DNA of 64,000 nt from the NCBI RefSeq assembly GCF_030272615.1, contig NC_081414.1:47110501-47174500 (forward strand), in the 5' to 3' direction. The position numbers and the translations under genes are program-made. Every line of letters begins with the position of its first letter. The stretch's first letter is position 1. This document shows, one piece after another, positions 45,950 to 57,134 of the stretch. The notes under the pieces are model-generated. The model had not been told where the DNA came from. It did no database searches and saw only the letters and a program-made list of their open reading frames with translations. Source of the DNA: Cryptomeria japonica (Eukaryota > Streptophyta > Pinopsida > Cupressales > Cupressaceae).

Positions 45950-47890
45950 GAGTATCTACCTATGCTAGAGTCACGAGAGAGATTCCCATCAACTCAGAGG
46001 TTGCAACCTGAGTTGACATTTGAGGATCGAGTTGCGATTGAGGCTATGGGATTGAGACATATTTTGTATGTGCCTAAGTTTTGGGCGAACATGAGATTGT
46101 TGACTGCACTAGCGGAGAGATGGCACTCTGAGACTTGCACGTTCCATTTGCCAATGGGTGAGATGATAGTCACCCTGGAGGATGTATATAGGATTCTATG
46201 GATACCAATCAATGGGGAGCTGATTCCTTACGATCAAGATGAAGACAGGGATGCCCTAAGATGAGTGTTCCAGGATCCGACATTGGAGATGAGGGCTGGA
46301 CATGTTGCTTGGGATACCATGGCAGTGACAGGGTTAGTGCTACTAGCAGTACTGGGAGGAGTGATTAGTGGGTTCTTGTGTTCAGACAGAGTGACATGAG
46401 GGTTGGTTGTGGGCTGGGGAGGTGCACTGGAGACACTAGTTACTCAGCACACCAGATATGCCTGGGGACCATGCATGTTGGCACATTTATATTATGAGTT
46501 GCATCAGTTTGTGTACCACGGATCAATGGGATTGGGCTGCGGAGTGACATTGCTATAGGTGTGGGCATATGAGCATCTGCCAGTGACATGGCCAATACAC
46601 TTCAGGGGCAGGGGCCATGGAAGTAGTTTTGTGCATTTGTACGATATGATCACCTTGCAGCCACGGATTGGCAGGTTGGAGTACTGGCAGTGGGCTATAG
46701 ATGAGATTGATATGGTTATATGGAGGCCATACCTGGGATGAGAGTAGTGGGAGGATGATGCAGTAGAGCTACCCTACACCTTCTGAAGCAGGTATCTGAT
46801 TAGGCGGATGCCCTATGTACTGGAGAGGTAGCTGGTTGACAGGGTGGGCAAGTAGTTTGGTAGGATCCAGCGGATGCCACGGGGTTCTGGTATGTACGCG
46901 TAGATGGTTAGGGATTAGGTGCACTTTGGGCCATTGCTATCATATGATCAGGCTATTACATAGTTAGTGGAGATGATGCCCTTACCCTAGGACATGTGGC
47001 CAGAGATCAAGGATGCCAGCATGGATGCAGAGTACACAGCGTATTGGGTCGAGCATCCATTCCCATGTCTGATAGATCCAGGAGAGCCACTAGACAGAGA
47101 TGGTGGTGGGGATGGTGATGATGATGGAGATGATGGGGGGAGAGGCCGATGGAGGAGGTGGGGTGTAGTTGGAGAGAGGAGGGTGGCGCCACAGAGGGAG
47201 GGTGGAGAGGACAAATAGGCTCAGATTGTGAGGGGTCGCGATGGATTGCCGCTACAGGTGCCAGCAGTACAGGGTCCCAGATAGGTGTAGGGATAGGGAC
47301 AAAGGAAGGTACAAGTATAGCCATCAGTACAGGCACAGGCATAGGGACAGGCACCCATATAGGGGGAGCCATAGGAAGAGGCACAGGGGGCTGAGGCAAA
47401 GGAGGATGAGCTAGTTGAGCTGAGGGAGATCTGCCAGGGATAGGCAAATGAGATCTAGGAGCTAGAGAGGGAGAGGGATCAATTGAGGAGATAGCTCAAA
47501 GATACTAAGCGAGAGCGGGACCAGGCCATTCAGTGCTACACAAAGGCTAGGAGGCAGGTGATAGAGGACACAGGGGCTGGATATGCCTATGTCCTATGAG
47601 CAGGAGAGGAGATAGGCTACTGGCAGGATCTATATTATGGTGCAGTGCCACCAAATCAGCAGGCAAGGAGTTTCCATAGAACATCGTGGATAGCGACAAC
47701 TATGGGAGGGAGCCAGAAGAGATAGGCATCTAGTGGTGTGGTTATGGGTCCTCCACCACCACCAGATAGAGGGGACAGGAGAGATGATCCTGAGGCAGGT
47801 CCTTCTAGGGCTCATATTCCATTGAGGCTAGGCGACTCCGAGGGAGGGAGTTCATCATAGCCATAGAGGGCTCCCTATGTATCAGTATTG
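45950..47890 (+). pseudogene. Antisense PMD gene of element C, exon 2
   Basis: Opens EYLPMLESRERFPSTQ, then the classic plant mobile domain: LQPELTFEDRVAIEAMGL, HILYVPKF, LLTALAERWHSETCTFHLP and GEMIVTLEDVYRILWIPING, and further YAWGPCMLAHLYYELHQF, VWAYEHLPVTWP, LEYWQWAIDEID and IWRPYL. The frame persists from 45950 to about 47218 through roughly ten stops, many of CAG-to-TAG, CGA-to-TGA or TGG-to-TGA type, then ends in an Asp/Gly-rich tail (DRDGGGDGDDDGDDGG). After 47218 a Glu/Arg/Gln-rich segment remains partly readable. The product would be a nuclear PMD protein. It is opposite in direction to element C, as in element A. Confidence 0.82.
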
Positions 47891-47965
47891 TGCCATTTTC
47901 ATATGATGATGTAGACACCTGCGGGTGATTGTAGCCATATGATTTTGACATCATTGTATCATGAC

Positions 47966-48010
<45 letters not shown>

Positions 48011-49625
48011 TGATTCATTTTTGTGGCAGCTATATGCATGTGTACCTATATGATGAGATGTTTCATGGTGTCTGTTTCTATGTGATGGATTATGATATGG
48101 ATGCAAATATGTACATGATGAAATGCAATATTTTTCATTCTTTTATGTTTTAAATATGTTATGCAAATGCAAATGTGAATGTATGAAATGCAAATAAATA
48201 TGATAATGCAAAAGAACTATTTACATGAGAAAAATGTAAGATGTGCTAATATGTGTGGTATGCAGGATGTGATGCAATTGTGATATCTATATGTATGTAT
48301 AAATTGCTTATATGTGGTAATGTAGGTGAAACTACATGAGATGCAAATGTTTTTTGGTGTGTCATTATACTCAGTCATGTGATAGCAAGCTATATAGACT
48401 TGAGAAGGATGATGGAAGTCAATCAAGAAAAGGGGATGAAAGATAGAAGATATGAAAGTGAAAGAGCTTCTTCTACGTTATCATCATTGAGCTTTATTAT
48501 GGCAAGTAGGTTATGACAATCAAGACATATGTTCGACCCAGAAAGTCATTGTACCCATTTGCATGGAGATAAGATAGTCACAAACAAGGAATGCCCCAGT
48601 TCATTCTAGACTCACAGTGTCCTCATATCCTTGGACAAGTCATAGCATTACTAAGAGATAATCCACAGACAGCAAAAGAAAAATAGGTGATGATACCCCA
48701 TCCTCGCCTTTCTAGTCAAAGACATCTTGGAGATAGAATCTCTAGTCAAAGACATCCCAGAAAAGCTAAAAGACATGTCACTAGAAAGATAAAACCAAAA
48801 GAAAACCAAGACTCGACATCAACATCCACTGTAGTCCTCAAGTTTAGTGTCTCTTGTCACTTGTATAAGTCTAGTTGATTGTGGTCACAATGTTTACTTT
48901 CACAAAATGGATAGATAACACTGAACCATATGTTGTCTGAGTCTGCTAAAAGATTTGATTTGTTGAAGCCCATTGTTGCTATGTCTCATCTGAAATTGAC
49001 TGAATCCATGAAACTGATACTTTATTGCAGAGAAGACAGAACTTGATTGCGGATTGGCAATGCAAGTGCTGTTTTATTGTGGATTGTGCGTGAATAAACT
49101 GAAAAAAAGTAGAAGAAACTATACTCCTTGAAACATGTGATGTTCTCAGTTCCACACCCATCACTAGATGTAGGATTTGTCTTAGCCACAGATAGGAGTT
49201 TGATTTATTATGAATGGAAAGGGGTGAAAAGGGAGGTTTATTATGAATGGCTAACCAATCTTAGGTAGATCAATAACAAGCCATGATGGGAATGTGTAAG
49301 TTTATTATGAATGGATAGGCTGTGAGTGTGTGCAAAGTGAAGGATGAAAGTGAATCCTGAAGGAGAGAGGAGAAATGTCTCTACGCATGGCACCGGTGGC
49401 CCGGTTTTCACCATGGTACTTGCCCAGGGTGCCACCAAAGTGGTTTTCACCGTTGGATGAAATTATTTCTCTTTACTTTTTTCAATTTTTTCAATGTTTT
49501 TTGTGTCACAAGGCGCCTGTTTGCTAGGTTTTCACCAACTAACGATTTTTTTGCTTTACGATTTTTTTGTATTTTTGAAATTTTTGATTTTTTTTTGTAT
49601 TTTTGAATTAGGATATTCCAGAGAG
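47891..49625 (-). other. Element C spacer between the convergent PMD gene and integrase
   Basis: No protein recognised. It contains a TA microsatellite (about 47968-48006), an ATGCAAATG-rich stretch (48100-48250) and a pair of GGTTTTCACC-type words with T-runs (49395-49620). Convergent transcripts of PMD and pol would end here. Confidence 0.6.
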
Positions 49626-50753
49626 CTATGTGTAGAACTTGAGAAGGTGTATGCTATTGATAGGATCCTCCAAAGGTTCGCCCTCTATGGTTGAGAGTTG
49701 ATATGCACCAAATCCATATGTTGCTGTAATGATGTAAGGACCAAGCCAGTTTGGTTCAAACTTGCCCTTCTTCTCTCTGTCTTGCTGATTTTTGGGGTTT
49801 TCTCTGAGAACCAAATCACCTACCTCAAATGTGCGAGGCTTGACTTTGTGATTGTAGCTGCGACTCATTCATTGTTGATAAGCCTTGAGATGATTAAAAG
49901 TAGTTTGTCTTCCTTCATCCAATAGTTCAAGTTCTTGTAAGCGAGAGACCCTGTATTCTTCATCACTGATAATGTTTTGCAAAGAGAATTGTAAAGAGGG
50001 TAGCTCAACCTCAATAGGCAAGATAGCTTCAGCACTGTAGACAAGTGAATAGGGTGTAGCTCCTATAGGTGTGCGGACACTTGTGCGGTAGGCCCAAAGT
50101 GCGGGATTAAGTTGGATATGCCAATTACGGGCAGCATCATCGACTGTCTTTTTTAAGATTTTAAGGATTGTTTTATTAGATGCCTCAGCTTGACCATTAC
50201 CTTGGGGGTAATATGGTGTGGAGAAATGATGGGTAATATGGAAATGGTCACAGAGTTCATGAACATCTTTATTTTTGAAGGGACGCCCATTATTGGTGAT
50301 AATGGAAACAAGAATACTGTATCGACAAATGATATAGTTGAGAATGAACGTAGCAATTTGTTTTCCAGTGACTTGCATGAGAGGCACATCTTCGATCCAT
50401 TTTGTGAAATACTTTGTGGCAGTGATAATGAATTTATGACTGTTGGAGGATGGAGGGTGAATCTTGCCTATGAGATCGAGTCCCCACTAACAAAAAGGCC
50501 AAGGAGTCACAATCGGTTGAAGTTCTTGTGCTGGTGCATGGATGAGGTCTCCATGAAGTTGACATTGCTTACATTTTCTGGCAAACTGATATGAGTCTTT
50601 TTCCATACCGGGCCAGTAATATCCAGTCCTGATGAGTTTCTTGGCTAAGGTAGGACCACTAGATTGTGGACCACATAGCCCTTCATGTACTTCACGTAAT
50701 GCAATCTAAGCTTTGTTTCTTTCCAAACATCTGAGAAGAGTGCCATCTAGACA
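49626..50753 (-). pseudogene. Element C integrase
   Basis: Zinc-binding part: EVHEGLCG, ARKCKQCQLHG. The core follows with frameshifts near 50390-50480. SIITNNGRPFKN shows the second catalytic Asp changed to Asn, while the Glu is kept in YYPQGNGQAEASNKTILK. The C-terminal part (VGDLVLRENPKNQQDREKK, LGPYIITATYGFGAY, INSIHLLKFYT) ends at 49626. Only a single stop lies between the last two open stretches. Confidence 0.88.
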
Positions 50754-51893
50754 TCAATGATATAGGATATTAGCTAAAATGATGTACCGAGAAGATTGGC
50801 AAATGAAAGTGCGACGTTGGTTATTGGATAGATCAGGAGGCAGGGTATTGTCATGAAGGTATGTAAAAATGGAACCATATAACTGGGACTCAGGATCGAT
50901 GACACATATTGTCTCATTAGGAGTGATTTCATATGAATGAACTAAAAGGTTATCCACCAAGAACTCATAGTGGGTCTCATTCGGAGGTAGATCGATCAGT
51001 GAAGCGATTGTAGCCATGGCATCTGCGGCTCGATTCTGCTCTCTTGGTATCTGCTCAAAGTCTATCTTTGTGAAATGTTGTTTTAGGTCATCCACCATTC
51101 TTTTGTAAGGTATTAATTTCTCATCCTTTGTTTGGTAATCATCAGTTGCTTGACGGATTACAAGTTGAGAGTCCCCCAAAACACGAAGTTCCTGGATCTT
51201 CCACTGAACTGCTATTCATAATCCAGTTGTTAATGCCTCATATTCTGCTATGTTATTAGTGCAAGGAAATGATAAGCGGTATGATTTTGGTATGGAATAC
51301 CCTTGAGGAGTTATAAAGAGGATGCCAGCTCCTGCCCCATGCTGTGTGTGTGAGCCATCAAAGTATAGTTGCCATGGTTTTGCATGTGACACTGTTAAAA
51401 TGGATTCATCTGGAAATTCTGAAATTAGAGGAACATCATCTATCATGGGAGCATCCACTAACTGATCTATGATAGCTTTTCCTTTTATTTCTTTTCTATC
51501 CACATACTCGATGTTGAATTCACTCAAGAGCATCACCCATTTGGCTAGTCGCCCAGTAAGTGTTGCTTTATTGAGAAGGTATTTCAACGGATCGATCCTT
51601 GCAACCAACTTAGTCTTATGAGTTAGCATGTAATGTCATAATTTTTATGAAGCAAAGACCACGGCGAGACATGCACGCTCAATTGGTGTGTAGTTTAGCT
51701 CATATCCCACCAATGTGCGACTGATGTAATATACTGCCTTTTCTTTGCCCTCGGCAACTTGTTGTGCTAAGAGTGCCCCCAGTGCTGTTGAAGTAGTTGA
51801 TATGTATAGTAATAAAGGGTGATCTAGAATTGGTGGCATCAAAACTGGTAGATTCAGAAGATAATCTTTGAGTATCTGGAAATCCTATTGACA
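50754..51893 (-). pseudogene. Element C RNase H and Tat-type second RNase H
   Basis: Ty3-type RNase H: LLLYISTTSTALGALLAQ, ISRTLVGYELNYTPIERACLAVV and TLTGRLAKWVMLLSEF. The additional Tat-lineage RNase H follows: LYFDGSHTQHGAGAG, NNIAEYEALTTGL, LGDSQLVIRQ and EQNRAADAMATIASL. It then runs unbroken through TLPPDLSNNQRRTF, the site where B sits in element A. Stops lie at about 51643 and 51640 and near 51213. Confidence 0.87.
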
Positions 51894-53159
51894 ATTATCA
51901 TCCCATTTGAATTTGATGCTTTTATGCAGCAAGTGCTGAAAGGGATTACATTTATCTACAAGTTGTGCTATGAATCTTCGTATGGACTGAAGTCTCCCTT
52001 GTAAAGACCGAAGTTGACTGATGTTTCATGGTGGTTGCATCTCTAGGATGGCCTTGAATTTTTCCGGATCTTCTTTGATTCCTCTCTTTGAGACAATGAA
52101 TCCTAGGAGCTTCCCGGAGGTTACTCCAAAGACACATTTCTTGGGGTTTAATCTTACTTTATATTTTTCCAACCAATCAAAGATGACTGAAAGTATGTCC
52201 AAATGTGTATCTCTATCTATTTATTTTCCCAAGAGGTCATCAACATAATCTTCCATAGTAACATGCATGAGGTCATGAAAGATAGTAGTCATGGCTCTTT
52301 GATATGTAGTGCCTGCATTTTTTAACCCGAAGGGCATGACATTCCAGCAGAAGGTTCCCCAAGGACAAGTAAATGTCATTTTGTGTTGATCCTCAGACGT
52401 GATCTTTATTTGATTATAACCAGAGAATCCATCCATCAAAGATAACATCGCATGACCTACTGTGAGATCAACAATCAAGTCAATATTTGGTAATGGAAAA
52501 TCATCCTTAGGACAAGCTTTGTTGATGTCTCTAAAATCTATACATATTTTGATACTTCGATCTGGTTTACTAATAGGCACTAAGTTAGAGATCCATTCAG
52601 GATAATCAATTGGGCGTATGAATCTGACATCCAATAATTTCTCAAGTTCTACTTTGACTAGTAATGCCACTTGTGGATGCATCTTTCTTAATTTCTGTTT
52701 CACTGGTTTTGCCCCCGGTTTAACTGTCAAATGATGCATTACCAAATCCAGATCCAATCCAGGCATATCAGCATATGACCATGCAAAGTTGATTTGTTGT
52801 TCTTTGAAGAAACTTATGAATTTTGACCTCTCTGACTCCATCAAAGATTGGGCCAGGAATATGTTGTGTGGAACCTCTTCCATACCAATATTTGTTTTCA
52901 TAGTCTCCTCTACCAACATGGATGACTTTTCCTCATATGATGCTGGAAGAATGTCGAGCCTTCCATCTTCGAGTGCCTCAGAGAGGTTTTCGCCCTCAGA
53001 TACGTCCTTTCTTTTTACATTTTTGGGATCAGACAATGCCACAGTGTGGTTTTCGCCATAAGACCCTTGGTTTGTTTTTATTTTTATATTTTTGTGACTA
53101 GAAGGCCCGAGACCCTCACCGAAATATGCCACACTATTGAGTTCTATAGTGTATCCCAC
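51894..53159 (-). pseudogene. pol: Element C reverse transcriptase
   Basis: The 312-codon stretch 53159-52221 carries INFAWSYADMPGLD, RPIDYPEWISNLVPI, CIDFRDINKACPKDDFPLP and the active site MEDYVDDLLGK. A stop follows, then RLNPKKCVFGVTSGKLLGFIV and ISQLRSLQGRLQS towards 51894. It is close in sequence to element A. No active-site loss was seen here; stops alone break it. Confidence 0.9.
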
Positions 53160-54835
53160 TTTATGGTCCCCAGGGGGAAGATCATCTCATATGCCAAGAT
53201 AGTCAATAAAAGCTTCATCATTTTGGAATGTGTCAAGCTATGCAGGTCCTTGATGATCCCAGTCAATGAGTTGGTGATGAATGAGGGGAAGGCCTTTAAT
53301 GTCTTTGAAGTTAGCGGGGCTAAGAGTGAAGATGCAATTATATTCAGGTATGTCGAGGTAATTATCAAGGTCATCATTGGCACTCTTCTCATCAGTCTTG
53401 ATCATGAACGAATCCAAATTATCATCAATAGTAGCACATTCTTGGACAGGTGTTCTCATTCTATGTGATTTCAACCTAGAACCTAGAGACAAAGACTGTA
53501 TGGGTTCCTTTGGAGTTGTTTCTTGACCAACTTTGAATCTTTGATAAAATTCCTCTTCTTTTGTGGGTTCATCTGTCTCTCTGAATGTCTTGGTGAGCTC
53601 ATAGTCACTATAGGATTTGTCTGAACCCCATTCCCATTCATTGGAGTCTATGGAATAATGATTCTCTTGTTGAATTTTGGCATCTTTGATTTGTAATGCT
53701 TCTTCTATCTTTTGAGTCACAAAACCAAGTCCTTTGGAGCATTCTTTTTTGAATTTCAATTCAGGTTGTAAAGGTTCACTGATGCCTTCCTTTCTTAACC
53801 CAAGAGGACTTTTTCCATCATACCCATATTTTTGTAGAATCTTGAACCCTTTGCCATACTTTTCACATGGTAAACTGATGTGATCTTGTGTATCATTACA
53901 AGGTCTTTGTAAAGCATTTTGTATAAGTCTTCCTCTTCTAGTTCACCCCATTTTTGGAAGATTGTAGGATCCCATTCAAGTGTAATGATAGATACTCACT
54001 TAGTAGGATGTGGTCATCCATATTCTTTTGGTGAATTCATCACTTGTTGTAAGTACATGGTCTGATTCAAAGTGTATTCACCCATGCCTTTGTCCTGGAA
54101 TTTGCCCTTAAGTTCACCTTGTTTTGATGTTGAAGGTTTTAATGACTTAGGATCAATGTACGCAGAAGAAGGAACAGCTTCGTGATTACTAGGAATGATG
54201 GTCTCAATTTTTGGTCTCAAGTTATTGCAATATATGAATAGATTAGGATGTCCATTAACTATTATTTCAACTCCATTGTGAGGAAACTTGACGCATTGGT
54301 GATATTTAGATGGGACCGCCCTCATTTCATGAATCCAAGGACATCCTAGCAATATGTTGTATGTGAGATCAAGATCTAGGACTTGACAAACCACGTCCTT
54401 CGTAACTGGCCCAACTCTGAGAGGTAAGGTGACTGCGCCTTTGGATGAATGCTCTTCATCATCATATGCTTTGATGGTGATTTTATTTGTAGAATTCACA
54501 GCTTTGTCGGAATATCCCAATTGTTTAATAGTGCTCAATGTACAAATGTTTAGACCTGCTCCTCCATCTATCAGGACTCATTTTATGCGATGCTTGTGTA
54601 TGAAGGCTTCAATGTGTAATGGTGCATTATGTGGCTGACTTACATAGGCGTCATCAGCTTCTATGAATGTAAGAGAGTGTGGAATGGAAAGGTATCCCAC
54701 CATGGCTTGAAATTGGTCCATGTTTAGATCAGTAGGGATGGTAGTGTCTCTCAAAGTTTTATCAAGAATGGCTTTATGTGCGGGGGATATGCGTAAGAGC
54801 TCAAGGATGGAGATGAGCGCAGGTGTTTTTCCTAA
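53160..54835 (-). pseudogene. Element C protease and pol linker
   Basis: Protease is marked by VLIDGGAGLNICTLSTIKQLG (the DGG form is usual in Tat elements) and LDLTYNILLGCPWIHEM. Two stops lie upstream, at 54836 and before VLIDGG. A poorly conserved acidic linker (53759-53238) ends in LPLIHHQLIDWD, matching A. Confidence 0.78.
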
Positions 54836-57134
54836 CTATTCTACAAGGTCATACTTAGGCTTGGTTGATGAAGAAGTGGTATTTTTAGCTGGAGCACCTT
54901 GCAAAGTGAATTTACCTTGACGGGTTGTAACATGACATTCAGAGGTAGGTTCGAAAGAAGATCCAATTCCTTTTAGGACAATCTTGGGTCTCTGGGTAGA
55001 ATTCTCAGGGTTTTTGTCCTTGATGATAATGGTAGAGACATAATTATCCATTGAAATGTGATTGATGGTTGAATCATAGTTATAAGATGCTCTAGTATAG
55101 TTGGTTTGGTCATCTGTGGCTTTAGCTTTTCCCTTGTCATGCTTTGGGAATGGTTCCTTAAACATCTCATGTTCTTGATTGGATGAGTGTCCTTCAATCT
55201 CAATGTCACTTCTATCAATGATATCTTGTATGATGTTCTTCAGTCGATGACAATTTCCTGTCTTATGACCCTTGCTCTTATGGAATTCGCAATACTCATC
55301 ATCATTCCACCAATTTGGTTTAACCTTTGGCTCATATGGAGGAAAATCTGGAATTGTGATTACTTTATTTGCCACTAGCTTCTTGAAGACTGACTCAAGT
55401 GGTTCTCCCAATGGAGTATACTTCCTTCATGATCTAGAAGTTGTTTGAGTGTTCACTTGATTGTTTGTAGAACTTGATCCCGAAAAAATGAATTTGGGTC
55501 ACTGTATTGGCATCAACAACACCATCATTGACTGTGTTCTTGTTTTTATTCCAAAATCTTGGCTTATCTTTTCCTTTAAAGTCCTCTTTGTTTTCCTTGA
55601 ATATCTTAATGACTCCTTGTTCAATTAGGACCTTCTCTGTTGCTAAGCCTTTTTCAATGACGTCCTTGAAGGTGGACAAACAAGATTTCCTTAGACCATA
55701 GCCAATGTCTTTGTTAACATTTTGAGTGAACATCTCTACCATTTGTTTTTGTGGAATTTCACAAGAGCATCTGCTGGCTAGATTTCTCCATCTTTGTAAA
55801 AATGATGCAAAAGACTCTCCATCTTTTTGCTTGGTGTTGCACAAAGTAGTGACTGATATGGCTGTCTCTATGTTGTATGAGAAATGTTGGATAAATGCCT
55901 CTGCTAGATCACCCCAAGACTTAATTATAGGTGGAAGTTGGGAGAACCATTCCATAGCTTGATCACCTAAGCTATGTGGGAATAATCTCATCAAATATGT
56001 CTCTTCTACTGCTACCTCAATGCAAGCTATGAAAAATTGTCTTATGTGTGCCTTAGGATCCCCTTTTCCTCTATACTTATCAAACCTAGGTGTCACAAAG
56101 TGTGTAGGAAAAGGAGGCATTGGAATGCTCTTTTCAAATGGATAAGGACATATGTCTCTCATTGTGTATGTTGGCTTTGGTGTATTTATGTCCTCCATTT
56201 TCTTTTGTAAGTCCCTGATTTGTTGCTCCAAATTGCTCTTAGGTGGAGATCAACTTCTTGGACCCTACCCCATGCTTGAGGCCCCAATTGGAGGAGGAGC
56301 ATGTTGCATATATGGATGATATTGATCATACACATGTTCATATGGAGGAGGTCTATAATGATGCTGCGTATATGGACCACTTGTTTTAGATTCATGTTGA
56401 GGAACGAAATATCTGCTTTGTCCATGTATACCATACTCTACAGGCATGTCATGTTCTAATGTGTTGCTGCCAAATTTGACGAGGGGTTTCCTTGTGTCCA
56501 AATTTTGAGCATGCCTTTGGATATCCAATTGCTTTGGTGATTGATCCTTAGCATTGGTATGTAATTGAGCATATTTTTCTGCATAAGACTTCCATAATGG
56601 TCTGCGAAGGTGAGTATCATATGCTTGGCCATGTGTGTATGGGACCTCTGGTTTTTGAAACAAAGATGATGGTGATTTAAGCACCATATGTGGTCCTCTA
56701 TTGCCTCCACTATTAGGCCTCCTTTGATCCATGTTGGAGTGAGTTTGTTGCAAAGGTCGATTTTCCATTATTTGAGACATGTCAAAATCATGAGGTATCT
56801 TAGCTCCACTTTGTGCCATCACTTGTAGGAAGTATTGTCTATCTCTCCTCATTATTTCCTCAACCAATCGATTGAAATGAGGATTCATAATGGTGTCTTC
56901 CACTTCTGCTGAATGTATAGAAAAGTTGTCCATATTGTTTTTGTGTGTATCATTGTTGTTTGTAGTGTTTATGTTCTCAACATTTGGAATGTTTCTATAG
57001 GCATCCATGTCAGGTAATGTAGTATGATTAGAATTGAAAAAGATATCATTGTCATACTCATAGGAACTCATGTTTGTGGACTCTTGAGCCTCTTTAGTTT
57101 CTCTCCTAGATTTTTGGGAATGGGTTTCAACCAT
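54836..57134 (-). pseudogene. gag: Element C gag
   Basis: Starts MVETHSQKSRRETKEA at 57134. The N-terminal region is Asn/His/Pro-rich and low in complexity (VENINTTNNNDTHKNN). Two stops lie at about 56262 and 56250. The Gag core (PRFDKYRGKGDPKAHIRQF, LGDQAMEWFSQLPPIIKSW, SFASFLQRWRNLASRC) then runs to 55434. After a frameshift, GEPLESVFKKLVAN and a Tat-type CHHC-like motif (CEFHKSKGHKTGNC) follow to 54836. Confidence 0.85.

Noticed and set aside
47007-47447. 146-codon minus-strand ORF rich in Pro and Ser
   Set aside because: Shadow of the acidic, Gly/Asp-rich tail of the PMD gene on the + strand.
50190-50594. 134-codon + strand ORF
   Set aside because: Antisense to the integrase of element C; no independent support.
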